Assembly: GCA_024277955.1 (NCBI GenBank)
Contig: JAJRUE010000186.1
Coordinates: 1 to 29,903 of the forward strand
From: Alphaproteobacteria bacterium
GTDB taxonomy: Bacteria > Pseudomonadota > Alphaproteobacteria > Rhodobacterales > Rhodobacteraceae
Direction of reading: 5' to 3'
Length of the DNA stretch: 29,903 nucleotides
Of the stretch, positions 14,651 through 22,928 are shown one piece after another. The number at the start of each line of letters is the position of its first letter. The first letter of the stretch is position 1. The notes under the pieces were generated by a model. That model saw nothing but the letters and a program-made list of their open reading frames with translations, had not been told where the DNA came from and searched no databases. The position numbers and the translations under genes were made by a program.

Positions 14651-15457
14651 TCAAGCCGGAGCCGCCGCCCCGCCATCCGCCGCGCTCAGCCGGTCGAGCA
14701 GCCCGTGCAGCACCGGCGCGGGGGCGGCCAGCAAGCCGGGCAAAAGCGGCGCGCGGTTGTTGAACCGCGGCGCGTTGCCATGCCGGTCGGCGACAAGCCC
14801 GCCGGCCTCGTGCACGATCAGGGTGCCGGCGGCCACGTCCCATTCCCAGGCGTCGCGCAAGGTCAGCATCGCGTCGAACCGGCCTTCGGCCACCAGCGCC
14901 ATGCGGTAGGCCAGCGACGGGCGGAAATGCCGCTGGACCGGAGGCGCGCCGCCGGTCCAGCGCTCTGGCGTCAGCATGTTTTTCGCCGAAAGCACCGTCG
15001 CCCCGTCCAGCGAAACCCGGTCCGAAGGGTGTATCGGCGCGCCGTTCAGCACCGCTCCCCCGCCGAGGCGCGCCGCATAGAGCTTGTCCTTGGCGGGCAG
15101 GTAGATCACCGCCGCGACCACCTGGCCGTCGCGCGCCACCGCCAGCGAATGGGCCCAGGCTTCGTCGCCGGCGATAAAGGCGCGGGTGCCATCGATCGGG
15201 TCGATGATGAACACGTTTTCGCAGGTCAGCCGGGCGGCGCCGTCTTCGCTTGCCTCGGACAGCCAGCCGTAGTCGGGGCGGGCGGCGCGCAGGGTGGCTT
15301 CCAGCATGTCGTTGACTGCGTGATCGGCCTCGGTCACGGGGCCGGCGCCGACCTCTTTTTCCCAGCTTTCGGGCTGGTTGCGCCAGTAGGGCAGGGCAAG
15401 GTCGCCGGCCCGGCGCGCAGCCGCGACCAGCAGGTCCAGATCGTCAGTTTCCGGCAA
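14651..15457 (-). CDS. cysQ: 3'(2'),5'-bisphosphate nucleotidase CysQ / inositol monophosphatase family
   Basis: This 268-residue protein has every metal-binding motif of the Mg2+-dependent, Li+-sensitive phosphatase family. These are TEADHAVND (42-50), WLSEAS with E68, DPIDGT (86-91) and WEWDVAAG (204-211). In bacteria such proteins hydrolyse PAP from sulfate assimilation (CysQ) or inositol phosphates (SuhB). WLSEAS and the DGTRAFIAGDEAW region point to the CysQ subgroup, but this is not certain. The first 14 nt overlap the end of pmbA, fixing co-translation. The length is typical. The cytoplasmic role would be to clear PAP, which otherwise inhibits sulfotransferases and RNA degradation. Confidence 0.82.
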   Translation of the reverse strand: MPETDDLDLLVAAARRAGDLALPYWRNQPESWEKEVGAGPVTEADHAVNDMLEATLRAARPDYGWLSEASEDGAARLTCENVFIIDPIDGTRAFIAGDEAWAHSLAVARDGQVVAAVIYLPAKDKLYAARLGGGAVLNGAPIHPSDRVSLDGATVLSAKNMLTPERWTGGAPPVQRHFRPSLAYRMALVAEGRFDAMLTLRDAWEWDVAAGTLIVHEAGGLVADRHGNAPRFNNRAPLLPGLLAAPAPVLHGLLDRLSAADGGAAAPA

Positions 15458-16790
15458 GGGTCAGCCCCTCGACCAGCAGCGACGGCACCACCCGCGACCG
15501 GTAGGCGCGCGCGTCATTGGCCGGCACCAGCGTTGCGAGCATGTCGCGAAGATTTCCGGCGATGGTGCATTCGTTCACCGGGTATTGCACTTCGCCGTTC
15601 TCGACCCAGAACCCCGAGGCCCCGCGCGAATAATCCCCGGTCGTCAGGTTGATCGACGACCCGATCATCGAGGTCACCACCAGCCCGGTGCCCATGTCGC
15701 GGATCAGATCCGCCCGGCTGGCCGAGCCCTGCGTCAGCGCCACGTTCCAGCTTGCCGGCGACGGCACCGAAGAGGTGCCGCGCGCGGCGTTGCCGGTGGG
15801 GTCCAGGTTCAGCTTGCGGGCGCTGGCAAGGTCCAGCGTCCAGCCGGTCAGCACGCCGTTGTCGACGATCGCGCGGCGCGCCGTCGCCAGGCCCTCGGCG
15901 TCAAAAACCCGGCTGAGCGCCGTGCGCGGCCGGTGCGGGTCTTCGATCAGCGACATGGTTTCGGGCAGGATTTGCCGGCCCAGCAGGTCGCGCGCCCAGG
16001 ACGACCCGCGCACGATGGCCGCCCCGTTTATCGCGCTCAGCAGGTGGCCCACCAGCGACGCCGCCACACGTTCGTCGAACAGAACCGGAAAGGCGCCGGT
16101 GGCGGGTTTGCGCGCCCCCGCGCGCGCGACCGTGCGTTCGGCGGCGGTGCGGCCGACCTCTTCCGGGCTGGGCAGATCTTCGCGCCAGCTCAGGGTTTCG
16201 CCGTAATAGTCGGTCTCCATCGCGGTGCCGCTGCCGGTGATCGCCGAACAGGCCAGCGAATGGGAGCTGCGTTCGTAGCCGCCGGAAAACCCGTTGCTGG
16301 CGGCCATGTGAACGCGGTGCCGGCCATACCCGGCCGAAGCGTGGTCGACCACCGATACGCCCTGGACCGCGGCGGCGGCGGCTTCGCAGCGCAACGCCCG
16401 GTCTTTCAGGTCGTCCGGCCCCGGTTCGCCCGAGGGGTCGGCCAGTTGCAGCGCCGAACAGTCGCGGTCCTGCGCCAGCTGGTCGGGGCCGGCCAGCCCG
16501 GCGGTGGAGTCTTCGGGGGCCTCGCGCGCCATCGCCACCGCGCGTTCGGCCATGGTTGCGATGGTGTCGCGCCGGGTGTCCGAAGCCGAAACCACCGCTT
16601 GCCGGCGGCCGATGAAAACCCGCAGGCCGATGTCGGTGGCTTCGGACCGTTCGGCGTGTTCCAGCGCTCCCTGGCGCACCTCGATATCGAGCGAGGTCGC
16701 CTCCACCGCCAGCGCGTCGGCGGCCTCGGCGCCGGCCCGCCGGGCGGCGTCGATCATCGTTGCGGTCAGCTCTTCAAGTGATTTCGTCAT
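15444..16790 (-). CDS. pmbA: TldE/PmbA metalloprotease subunit
   Basis: This 448-residue protein is a member of the TldD/PmbA (TldE) family. With TldD it forms a heterodimeric protease that unfolds and cleaves small peptides, for example modified peptides and antitoxins. The conserved segments are 'DIEVRQGALEHAERSEATDIGLRVFIGRRQAVVSASD' near the N-terminus, GTSSVPSPASWNVAL in the second half, and GLVVTSMIGSSINLTTGDYSRGASGFWVENGE near the C-terminus. TldE lacks the HExxxH zinc site of TldD, and none is visible here. ATG 16790 has AGGAAG upstream; an earlier in-frame start at 16841 would add an unlikely arginine-rich tail. It overlaps cysQ by 14 nt and heads the minus-strand gene series. The partner tldD gene is not in the window. 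Confidence 0.93.
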   Translation of the reverse strand: MTKSLEELTATMIDAARRAGAEAADALAVEATSLDIEVRQGALEHAERSEATDIGLRVFIGRRQAVVSASDTRRDTIATMAERAVAMAREAPEDSTAGLAGPDQLAQDRDCSALQLADPSGEPGPDDLKDRALRCEAAAAAVQGVSVVDHASAGYGRHRVHMAASNGFSGGYERSSHSLACSAITGSGTAMETDYYGETLSWREDLPSPEEVGRTAAERTVARAGARKPATGAFPVLFDERVAASLVGHLLSAINGAAIVRGSSWARDLLGRQILPETMSLIEDPHRPRTALSRVFDAEGLATARRAIVDNGVLTGWTLDLASARKLNLDPTGNAARGTSSVPSPASWNVALTQGSASRADLIRDMGTGLVVTSMIGSSINLTTGDYSRGASGFWVENGEVQYPVNECTIAGNLRDMLATLVPANDARAYRSRVVPSLLVEGLTLAGN

Positions 16791-16862
16791 GCGGCGGCTT
16801 CCTGTTCTGGCTTGCCAAGCAGGTAATCGGCGCAACCGCAAGCCGCAAGGCGAAGCGATGCG

Positions 16863-16891
16863 AAAAAGGCCGCGCCAGTGCCGGCGCGGCC
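16863..16891 (-). terminator. Intrinsic terminator of the DUF2125 gene
   Basis: On the minus strand GGCCGCGCC (16891-16883) pairs with GGCGCGGCC (16876-16868) around a 6-nt loop and is followed by TTTTT (plus-strand AAAAA, 16867-16863). It begins 22 nt beyond the DUF2125 stop codon and isolates that gene from pmbA. Confidence 0.9.
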
Positions 16892-16913
16892 CCTTTCGTC
16901 ACGTGCCACGGGC

Positions 16914-18428
16914 TTATTTCAGCTGCTGGCCGTTGGCGAACACGCTGCCATCGCCGTTGACCTCGATCTTCGAGGTCATGGTGTCCTCGCCATCGGCGGG
17001 GCGCGCGAACAGGCCCAGCATCATGCGGAAGCCCATCGCCTTGTCGTCGGGCAGCATGCCCATCTGGATCAGCCGGTCGATCAGCCCGTTGGCGCCAACG
17101 ATGCGCAAATCGACCGCGCCGGTGGGCGCCGGCATTCCCTTGAAAGTGGTCATGTCGCTGTTGTCAAAGGTGAACCCCCCGTTGCCGGCAATCTCAGCCC
17201 CGGCGGCGGACAGGATGATGCTGTTGATGTTCAGATCGTACAGCTCGGCCGGGTTCTTGCCCTTGAACGCCTTGGCCTGGGCCGGGTCGCCGATTTCGAC
17301 CAGCCACTTCATCTTGCCCGATACGTCAAGCTCGATCGTCGCCGGGTCGCGCGGCATCACCTGCTGCGGGTCGAGCATCGACCAGATCATGTCGCTGATC
17401 TTGACCCCGCCCAGCCGCGCCAGGAAACCGAAGTCGCGCGGCTCGTCCGTCTTGCGCATCGGCATCGCGAACCGGAACCCGAAGTCGGCAAGTTCCAGCG
17501 TCACTTCCGGGAACGGGATCTTGGGCGACTTCAGTTCGTAGCGGATGCCGGTCGCGCTGCCGCCGTATTCCATGGCGCCGTCGACCAGCGAGATGTTGAG
17601 CGCGTTGCTGTCGGTCTGGGTGTTGATCGACACATCGTCCTTGCGGTCGACGATACGCACGCTGGCGTGCGACGGGCCGGTGGAAAACCCGGCTTCCACA
17701 TTGACGCTGCCGTCGAACATCGCGGTCGGGCTGGCCATGTCGAACCCGGCGGCGATCGAGGCCAGCGACTGGGTTGCGAAATCGGTCATTTCGCCGTTGG
17801 CGGTGAAGGTGCCGCCTTTTTCCGGGTCTTTCACGTCGATATCATAGGCCAGTTTGCCGGCGCGGAGTTCGCTGCGGTAGTCCCTGCGGTCGCCCTTGGT
17901 CAGCCGGTATTTCCCGTCCACGTCGTCCAGCGACAGCTTGACCGTCGGGTCGACATCGGCGCCGTCCACGACCAGCTTGTCGATGGTGAATTCCAGCCGC
18001 GCCGCCAGGAAGTCGAAGGAAATGTCGTCCGGGTCGCCCGAGGCGATGATGCTCATCCCGGTCTGGCGCAGGATCATAGCCAGGTCCATGGCGCCGCCAT
18101 CGGCCGGGTTAGCCGTCACCGAAAGCGGCAGGTCGGGCGACATGGTCACCGCCACCGTGCCATCGCCGCGCTCGCGGAATTCCAGCAGTTCCATCGTGCT
18201 TGAAAACGACCCGTCCGGCAGGTCCGCGGCCATCGTGACATTGCGCAGGATCAACGCGCCGCCATCGGTTTCCTGCGACCCGACGGTGATGTTCTGACCG
18301 GTCATTTCCGCGTAGGATTTCCAGCTGTTCCAGACATCCAGCGCCGAGACTTCGGCAAAGGCCTGGCCGGACATTGAAACGGTGACAGCGGCAACAGCCG
18401 CAAACGGGGTGATAAACAGTTTTTTCAT
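16914..18428 (-). CDS. DUF2125 domain-containing exported protein
   Basis: This is a 504-residue product with a signal peptide (MKKLFITPFAAVAAV..., cleaved near residue 25 after AFA). The rest is a repetitive beta-rich protein with many 'DGxLxxxxL' strands, for example 'ALILRNVTMAADLPDGS', 'KLSLDDVDGKYRLTKGDRRDY' and 'GMPAPTGAVDLRIVGANGLIDRL'. It is a member of DUF2125, whose function is unknown. Such proteins are predicted to sit in the periplasm or outer membrane. ATG 18428 has GGGAAC 6 nt upstream. It is monocistronic, bounded by its own terminator and diverging from the SDR operon over 129 bp. Its segments resemble AsmA/DUF945-type lipid-bridge proteins in overall character; I would not claim homology. 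Confidence 0.88.
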   Translation of the reverse strand: MKKLFITPFAAVAAVTVSMSGQAFAEVSALDVWNSWKSYAEMTGQNITVGSQETDGGALILRNVTMAADLPDGSFSSTMELLEFRERGDGTVAVTMSPDLPLSVTANPADGGAMDLAMILRQTGMSIIASGDPDDISFDFLAARLEFTIDKLVVDGADVDPTVKLSLDDVDGKYRLTKGDRRDYRSELRAGKLAYDIDVKDPEKGGTFTANGEMTDFATQSLASIAAGFDMASPTAMFDGSVNVEAGFSTGPSHASVRIVDRKDDVSINTQTDSNALNISLVDGAMEYGGSATGIRYELKSPKIPFPEVTLELADFGFRFAMPMRKTDEPRDFGFLARLGGVKISDMIWSMLDPQQVMPRDPATIELDVSGKMKWLVEIGDPAQAKAFKGKNPAELYDLNINSIILSAAGAEIAGNGGFTFDNSDMTTFKGMPAPTGAVDLRIVGANGLIDRLIQMGMLPDDKAMGFRMMLGLFARPADGEDTMTSKIEVNGDGSVFANGQQLK

Positions 18429-18557
18429 TGTGGTTCCCAGTCTGAATACTCTACTCAGCTACCGCGTGGCAGGACATTTGGTCAAGGGTCGGGCGGGCTG
18501 GCAGCAAGATTGTGTTCGCCGTAGGATTAGGCGCCAGAAGTTAATCAGAGGTTCGAG

Positions 18558-19304
18558 ATGCAGGGAAAATCCGTGATCATCACCGGTGCCAGCCGCGGGA
18601 TCGGCGCCGCCGCCGCCCGTCACTTTGCCGACCGCGGCGCCCGGGTGGCGTTGCTGGCGCGCAGCCAGGACGGGATCCAAGCCCTTGCCCGCGACATCGG
18701 GGATGTCGCCCTTGCGCTGGCGTGCGACGTGGCCGATTACGCGGCGGTGCAGGCCAGTGTCGAGGCGGCGCACCGGGCCTTTGGCCGGGTGGACGTGCTG
18801 ATCAACAACGCAGGCGTGATCGAACCGATCGCCCGGCTGGCCGACAGCGACCCCGAAGGCTGGTCGCGCGCCATCGACATCAACCTGAAGGGTGTCTACC
18901 ACGGCATCCGCGCGGTGCTGCCTATCATGCGCGCCGCTGGCGGGGGATCGGTTCTGACGGTGTCTTCCGGCGCCGCCCACGGCCCGGTGGAAGCCTGGAG
19001 CCACTATTGTTCGTCCAAGGCGGGCGCGGCCATGCTGAACCGTTGCCTGGACAAGGAAGAGCGCGACCACGGCATCCGCGCGATCGGCCTGTCGCCCGGC
19101 ACCGTGGCGACCGAGATGCAGCGCGAAATCAAGTCTTCGGGGATCAACCCGGTCAGCCGGCTGGACTGGTCCGACCATATCCCGCCCGAATGGGTGGCGC
19201 GCGCGCTGGCCTGGATGTGCACCGCCGATGCCGACGAATTTCTGGGCGGCGAAGTCAGCCTGCGCGACGAAGACATCCGCCGCCGCGTCGGGATCGCCCC
19301 GTGA
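18558..19304 (+). CDS. Short-chain dehydrogenase/reductase (SDR)
   Basis: This 248-residue NAD(P)-dependent oxidoreductase has the complete classical SDR set. TGASRGIG (9-16) binds the dinucleotide and NNAG is at 83-86. N109 lies in INLKGVYHG and S136/S137 in TVSSG. The catalytic Y150-x3-K154 is in HYCSSKAG. The C-terminus does not carry a recognised targeting or lid motif that defines substrate. The start ATG 18558 has GAGG 6 nt upstream. Its stop overlaps a GTG start of the crotonase gene (GTGA), so the three genes SDR, crotonase and flavoprotein are translationally coupled. The combination suggests acyl-CoA or lipid-type oxidation, but the substrate cannot be read from sequence. Confidence 0.93.
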   Translation: MQGKSVIITGASRGIGAAAARHFADRGARVALLARSQDGIQALARDIGDVALALACDVADYAAVQASVEAAHRAFGRVDVLINNAGVIEPIARLADSDPEGWSRAIDINLKGVYHGIRAVLPIMRAAGGGSVLTVSSGAAHGPVEAWSHYCSSKAGAAMLNRCLDKEERDHGIRAIGLSPGTVATEMQREIKSSGINPVSRLDWSDHIPPEWVARALAWMCTADADEFLGGEVSLRDEDIRRRVGIAP

Positions 19305-19936
19305 CCCGCCCGCTGATCCGCGTCGAAAACGGCGATGGGCTGTGGCAGGTGGTGATCGACCGCCCGCAAAAGGCGAATTCGCTGACCGGCGCGATGCTGC
19401 GCGATCTGCTAGAGGCCGCCCGCGCCGTGCGCGCGGATGCGCAGGCCCGCGCCTTGGTGATGACCGGCACGGGCAAGGTGTTCAGCGCCGGCGCCGATCT
19501 GGACGAAGCCCGCGCCGGGCTCGCCACCAGCGGCCTGTGGGAAGAGCTTTCGGCGGAAATCGCCGGGCTGCCCTGCCTGACCATCGCGGCGCTCAACGGC
19601 ACGCTGGCCGGGGGCGCCTTTGGCATGGCGCTGGCGTGCGATCTGCGAGTCGGCGTCGAGGGCGCCAGGTTCTTTTACCCGGTGATGAAGCTGGGTTTTC
19701 TGCCGCAGCCTTCGGACGCCCGCCGGATGGCGCGGCTGATCGGCCCGGCGCGCACCAGGATGATCCTGATGGCGGGACAAAAGATCGACGCCGACACCGC
19801 CCTGGCCTGGGGGCTGCTGGACCGCATCGTCCAGCCCGACCAGCTTGGGGCCGAAGCCGCGTTGCTGGCGGCCGACGCGCTGCGGGCCACGCCGGACCAC
19901 GTCGCGGCGATCAAGTCGCTGTGCCGCGCCGAATGA
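19301..19936 (+). CDS. Enoyl-CoA hydratase/isomerase (crotonase) family protein
   Basis: The protein has 211 residues with a GTG start at 19301 overlapping the SDR stop. The crotonase fold is shown by 'RPQKANSLTGAMLRDLLEA' (21-39), the oxyanion-hole segment FSAGADL (61-67) and 'LNGTLAGGAFGMALACDLRV' (98-117). At the two positions that supply catalytic Glu in true hydratases (crotonase E144 and E164) the residues are G108 and V128. It is also shorter than the usual 255-260 residues, lacking the C-terminal helical lid. The chemistry is therefore unlikely to be classical hydration; another reaction (isomerisation, hydrolysis) or none is possible. Product naming stays at the family level. The stop overlaps ATG of the next gene (ATGA). 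Confidence 0.85.
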   Translation: MTRPLIRVENGDGLWQVVIDRPQKANSLTGAMLRDLLEAARAVRADAQARALVMTGTGKVFSAGADLDEARAGLATSGLWEELSAEIAGLPCLTIAALNGTLAGGAFGMALACDLRVGVEGARFFYPVMKLGFLPQPSDARRMARLIGPARTRMILMAGQKIDADTALAWGLLDRIVQPDQLGAEAALLAADALRATPDHVAAIKSLCRAE

Positions 19937-21159
19937 CGGACGCGCCGCAAACCGGCCCGCAACAGGATGACGCGCCAGCGCTCGACGCCCTGGTGATCGG
20001 TGGCGGCCCGGCGGGTCTGATGGCCGCCGACCGGCTTGCCGCTGCCGGACGCCGGGTGGTGCTGGCCGAGGCCCGGCCAACCGTCGGGCGCAAGCTGCTG
20101 ATGGCCGGCAAGAGCGGGCTGAACCTGACCCGGGCCGAGCCGCGCGACAGTTTCCTGGCCCGCTACGGCGACAGCGCCCCCCGGCTTGGCGCGATGCTGG
20201 CGGCCTTTGGAAACGACCAGGTGCAGGACTGGGCGCGCGATCTCGGGCAGCCGGTGTTCACCGGCTCGACCGGGCGGGTTTTCCCGACCAGCATGAAGGC
20301 GTCGCCGCTGTTGCGGGCCTGGCTGGCGCGTCTGGCGCAGGCCGGGGTTTCGCTGCGCACCGGCTGGCGCTGGCAGGGCTGGGACGGCGACGCGCTGGCC
20401 TTTGACACCCGCGACGGCCCGCGCATGCTGCGCCCGCGCGTCTGCGTTCTCGCGCTGGGCGGCGCCAGTTGGCCAAGGCTGGGCTCGGATGCCGCCTGGG
20501 TGCCGTGGCTGGCCGGGCAAGGTATTGAAATCACGCCCTTTGCACCGGCCAACGCCGGGGTTTCGGTCACCTGGTCGGCGCATATGCAGCCGCATTTCGG
20601 CAGCCCGATCAAGGGGATCGCCCTGCAGGCCGGCACCCTGTCGAGCCGGGGCGAGATCGTGCTTTCGCAGCGCGGGATCGAAGGCGGCGGCATCTATGCC
20701 CTGACCCCCGCGATTCGCGCCGGCAAGCCGCTCAGGCTGGACCTGCTGCCGGATCTGCCCGCCGAAACCGTCATCCGCCGCCTGTCGGCGCCACGGCGCA
20801 AGGCGACGCTGTCCAACCATTTGCGCAAGACGCTGGGGTTGAGCCCGGCCAAGATCGCCCTGCTGCACGAATTCGCCCGCCCGCTGCCCGCCGGCCCGGC
20901 GCTTGGCGCGACGCTCAAGGTGCTGCCGATCGCCCATGACGGCCCGCGCCCTCTGGCCGAAGCGATTTCCTCGGCCGGGGGCGTCGCCTGGTCGGCGGTG
21001 GACGAAAACCTGATGCTGCGCGCCCTGCCGGGGGTTTTCGTCGCAGGCGAGATGCTGGACTGGGAAGCCCCAACCGGCGGCTACCTGCTGACCGCCTGCC
21101 TGTCGACGGGCCGGTGGGCCGGAGACCACGCCGCCCGCCATGGCCGCGCCAAAGCCTGA
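19933..21159 (+). CDS. TIGR03862 family flavoprotein (HI0933/BaiN-like)
   Basis: This 408-residue FAD-binding protein begins with the Rossmann signature VIGGGPAGLMAADRLAAAG (21-39). The family-specific 'GRKLLMAGKSGLNLT' (52-66) follows; in HI0933-like proteins it binds the FAD pyrophosphate. The end 'GVFVAGEMLDWEAPTGGYLLTACLSTGRWAG' is the conserved C-terminal FAD-binding stretch. This is the TIGR03862 subgroup, related to BaiN. Its reaction is unknown, probably reduction or oxidation of a lipophilic substrate. ATG 19933 overlaps the crotonase stop. It is the last gene of the three-gene operon and converges with the peptidoglycan-binding gene at 21182 with a gap of only 22 nt and no obvious terminator. 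Confidence 0.92.
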   Translation: MTDAPQTGPQQDDAPALDALVIGGGPAGLMAADRLAAAGRRVVLAEARPTVGRKLLMAGKSGLNLTRAEPRDSFLARYGDSAPRLGAMLAAFGNDQVQDWARDLGQPVFTGSTGRVFPTSMKASPLLRAWLARLAQAGVSLRTGWRWQGWDGDALAFDTRDGPRMLRPRVCVLALGGASWPRLGSDAAWVPWLAGQGIEITPFAPANAGVSVTWSAHMQPHFGSPIKGIALQAGTLSSRGEIVLSQRGIEGGGIYALTPAIRAGKPLRLDLLPDLPAETVIRRLSAPRRKATLSNHLRKTLGLSPAKIALLHEFARPLPAGPALGATLKVLPIAHDGPRPLAEAISSAGGVAWSAVDENLMLRALPGVFVAGEMLDWEAPTGGYLLTACLSTGRWAGDHAARHGRAKA

Positions 21160-21181
21160 GCCGCTTTTTCCGGCCCTGACC

Positions 21182-21946
21182 CTACTGGAACCAGGCCTTC
21201 CAGCGCATGCGAATGGCGCTGTTGTCGGCGCATTTCCGGAAGGTCGTGATACCGGTGTCGGTGTAATACCCTGACCATTCGACGAATTCCTCTGGCGAAA
21301 GGATGTCGAACAGCCAACGGGCCTTGAACTGGTCGGGCCCGGCCGTGCATTTGCCCCGGAACAACGTCTTGCCGCTGCGAATATCGGTCCGGCGGATTTC
21401 GCAGGCGCCTTCGACGCCGAAGGTAATCGACCGCCCCTTTATGATGCGCAGGGCATCGGGATAGTCATCCGGCGCCAGCGGCGGGCCGTCGCACATGGCC
21501 GGGTTGCTGACGTAGATCCCGGCCTTCCGCGGCGTGTTCGCGGTGATCCCCGGCGGCAGGCCGGCGTTTGCGCAGGGCGCCACGCCGGGCCGGGCCGAGA
21601 CCAGAGCCTCTCGTGTCGCCAAGTCGGGCTGGCCGGTCGGGCCGAGGCAATGGTCGACCTGAAACCGCATCAGGGCGTTGCGGGTCTGCGGCCCCGGATA
21701 ACCGTCGACCTCGCCCGCATCGTATTGCAGGGCGTTCAGCCGGGCCTGCAAGGCCTTGGGGTTTGCCAGGTAGTATTCGGCCTGGGCCTGGGCCATCTGC
21801 GCGCCGGCCAGGAAGACCGCCACACAGCCGCCCGCGATCATCGCCAATCCGCGTGCGAGCCGCCGCCGTGCGGCCCACCGCCGGGAAAAGCGACGAATCG
21901 CCTGTTGTGAAATTGCGTCCATGAAACCGTATCGCCGGGTAATCAT
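21182..21946 (-). CDS. Exported peptidoglycan-binding domain protein
   Basis: This is a 254-residue product. After an unusually long, arginine-rich N-terminus (1-33) comes a hydrophobic segment (34-52) with an AQA-type cleavage site near 56, or an uncleaved anchor. Residues 62-110 form a PG_binding_1 domain ('ALQARLNALQYDAGEVDGYPGPQTRNALMRFQVDH'). The C-terminal half (about 125-254) has six cysteines (positions in PAMCDG, EGACEIR, RGKCTAG, RKCADN among others) and is of unknown fold. GGAGG lies 6 nt before ATG 21946. It would act at the cell wall in the periplasm. No catalytic amidase or transglycosylase motif is visible. Confidence 0.82.
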   Translation of the reverse strand: MITRRYGFMDAISQQAIRRFSRRWAARRRLARGLAMIAGGCVAVFLAGAQMAQAQAEYYLANPKALQARLNALQYDAGEVDGYPGPQTRNALMRFQVDHCLGPTGQPDLATREALVSARPGVAPCANAGLPPGITANTPRKAGIYVSNPAMCDGPPLAPDDYPDALRIIKGRSITFGVEGACEIRRTDIRSGKTLFRGKCTAGPDQFKARWLFDILSPEEFVEWSGYYTDTGITTFRKCADNSAIRMRWKAWFQ

Positions 21947-22333
21947 CGCCAGCCTCCATCGCCTTGAAATACGGCCATGCTAGTCACCTGAATCTGAAGT
22001 TCGCATCATTCAATGATAAACCCCGGATCGCCCCGCGATCCGGTTCGCGCCCGACCCCGCCCCCCAGGGCGGGCGCGAATTGTTCTGACGTTTCAACGCG
22101 TTGCGACGTTTCTATTTCATTCAACACGCTTGAGATACGGCACCGCGCCCCCCCTCGGGGCCGGGCGCAAACCTGCCGTCGTTCCTGATTTCAATGATAC
22201 GCACTACGAGTCCACCCCACTAGCAAGGATCGGCGGTCGCGCAATGGGGCAGGCGGGCCGGGGGCAGAGGGCCAATGGCCGCCCCGGTCGGATCCCCACC
22301 CGGTCAGCCACAGTCCGACCAGCCCCGATCTGG
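21947..22333. other. 387-bp intergenic region with palindromes
   Basis: No convincing gene is present. It holds the promoter side of the 21946 gene and the 3' side of the GST gene. Visible structure: a TCATTCAATGA palindrome (22008-22018), a GC-rich hairpin with arms TTCGCGCCC (22044-22052) and GGGCGCGAA (22071-22079), and two direct repeats GACGTTTC (22087-22094 and 22105-22112) flanking the perfect palindrome CAACGCGTTG (22094-22103). One GANTC site lies near 21990. No RNA gene could be recognised. Confidence 0.45.
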
Positions 22334-22927
22334 TCAGTCGTTGTTTTCCAGCGCCCGCGCGAACGCAGGTCTGGCGCGCATCCGGTCAAGGTAGTCGCGC
22401 AGCGCCGGCGCGGTCACCGGGAACTTGGCGCCGACCGCCCAGCTCAGGCAGTGGGAGGCAAGGATGTCGGCGATGGTCATCGTCTCGCCGCACAGGAATG
22501 GCCCGTCGCCAAGCCGTTCCTGCAGCCGCCCCAGCGCCCGGTCGAATTCCCATTTCAGGCTGTCCACCACCGCCGGAACCCGGTGTTCCTCGGGCAGGTA
22601 TTTCAAGTGCTTGCTGGCGGTCCAGAGGCAGCTGTCCAGCTCGTCCAGCAGGAAATGCGTGTGCCCGTCCTGATGGCCGCGCGCCGGCGTTCCGGCGGCG
22701 AATGTCATCGCGCCGTGCTTGTCGGCAAGATAGGTCATGATCGCCACCGAATCGGTAAAGGCATCGTCGCCGTCGATCAGCACCGGCAGTTTCCCGACCG
22801 GATAATGCGCGGTGACATCGTCCGAATGCGGTGTCGCCGGCAACTGTTCGTAGGCGGCGCCGATTTCTTCGAGCAGCCACAGGACGCGCAGGGTACGGGT
22901 TCGCTTGTGTCCGATTACTTTATACAT
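22334..22927 (-). CDS. Glutathione S-transferase family protein
   Basis: This is a 197-residue protein. The N-terminal thioredoxin-like domain (1-75) starts MYKVIGHKRTRTLRVLWLLEEIG and contains VGKLPVLIDGD with the cis-proline, and DSVAIMTYLAD as the glutathione gamma-Glu binding motif. The C-terminal all-alpha domain (about 85-197) includes GETMTIADILASHCLSWA with the conserved TxAD motif. It would conjugate or bind glutathione in the cytosol; substrate unknown. ATG 22927 starts 1 nt after the holA stop, so it is the last gene of the leuS-lptE-holA transcript. Downstream is a weak hairpin (GACCAG/CTGGTC) without a T-run. No lesion is seen. Confidence 0.9.
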   Translation of the reverse strand: MYKVIGHKRTRTLRVLWLLEEIGAAYEQLPATPHSDDVTAHYPVGKLPVLIDGDDAFTDSVAIMTYLADKHGAMTFAAGTPARGHQDGHTHFLLDELDSCLWTASKHLKYLPEEHRVPAVVDSLKWEFDRALGRLQERLGDGPFLCGETMTIADILASHCLSWAVGAKFPVTAPALRDYLDRMRARPAFARALENND

Positions 22928-22928
22928 T

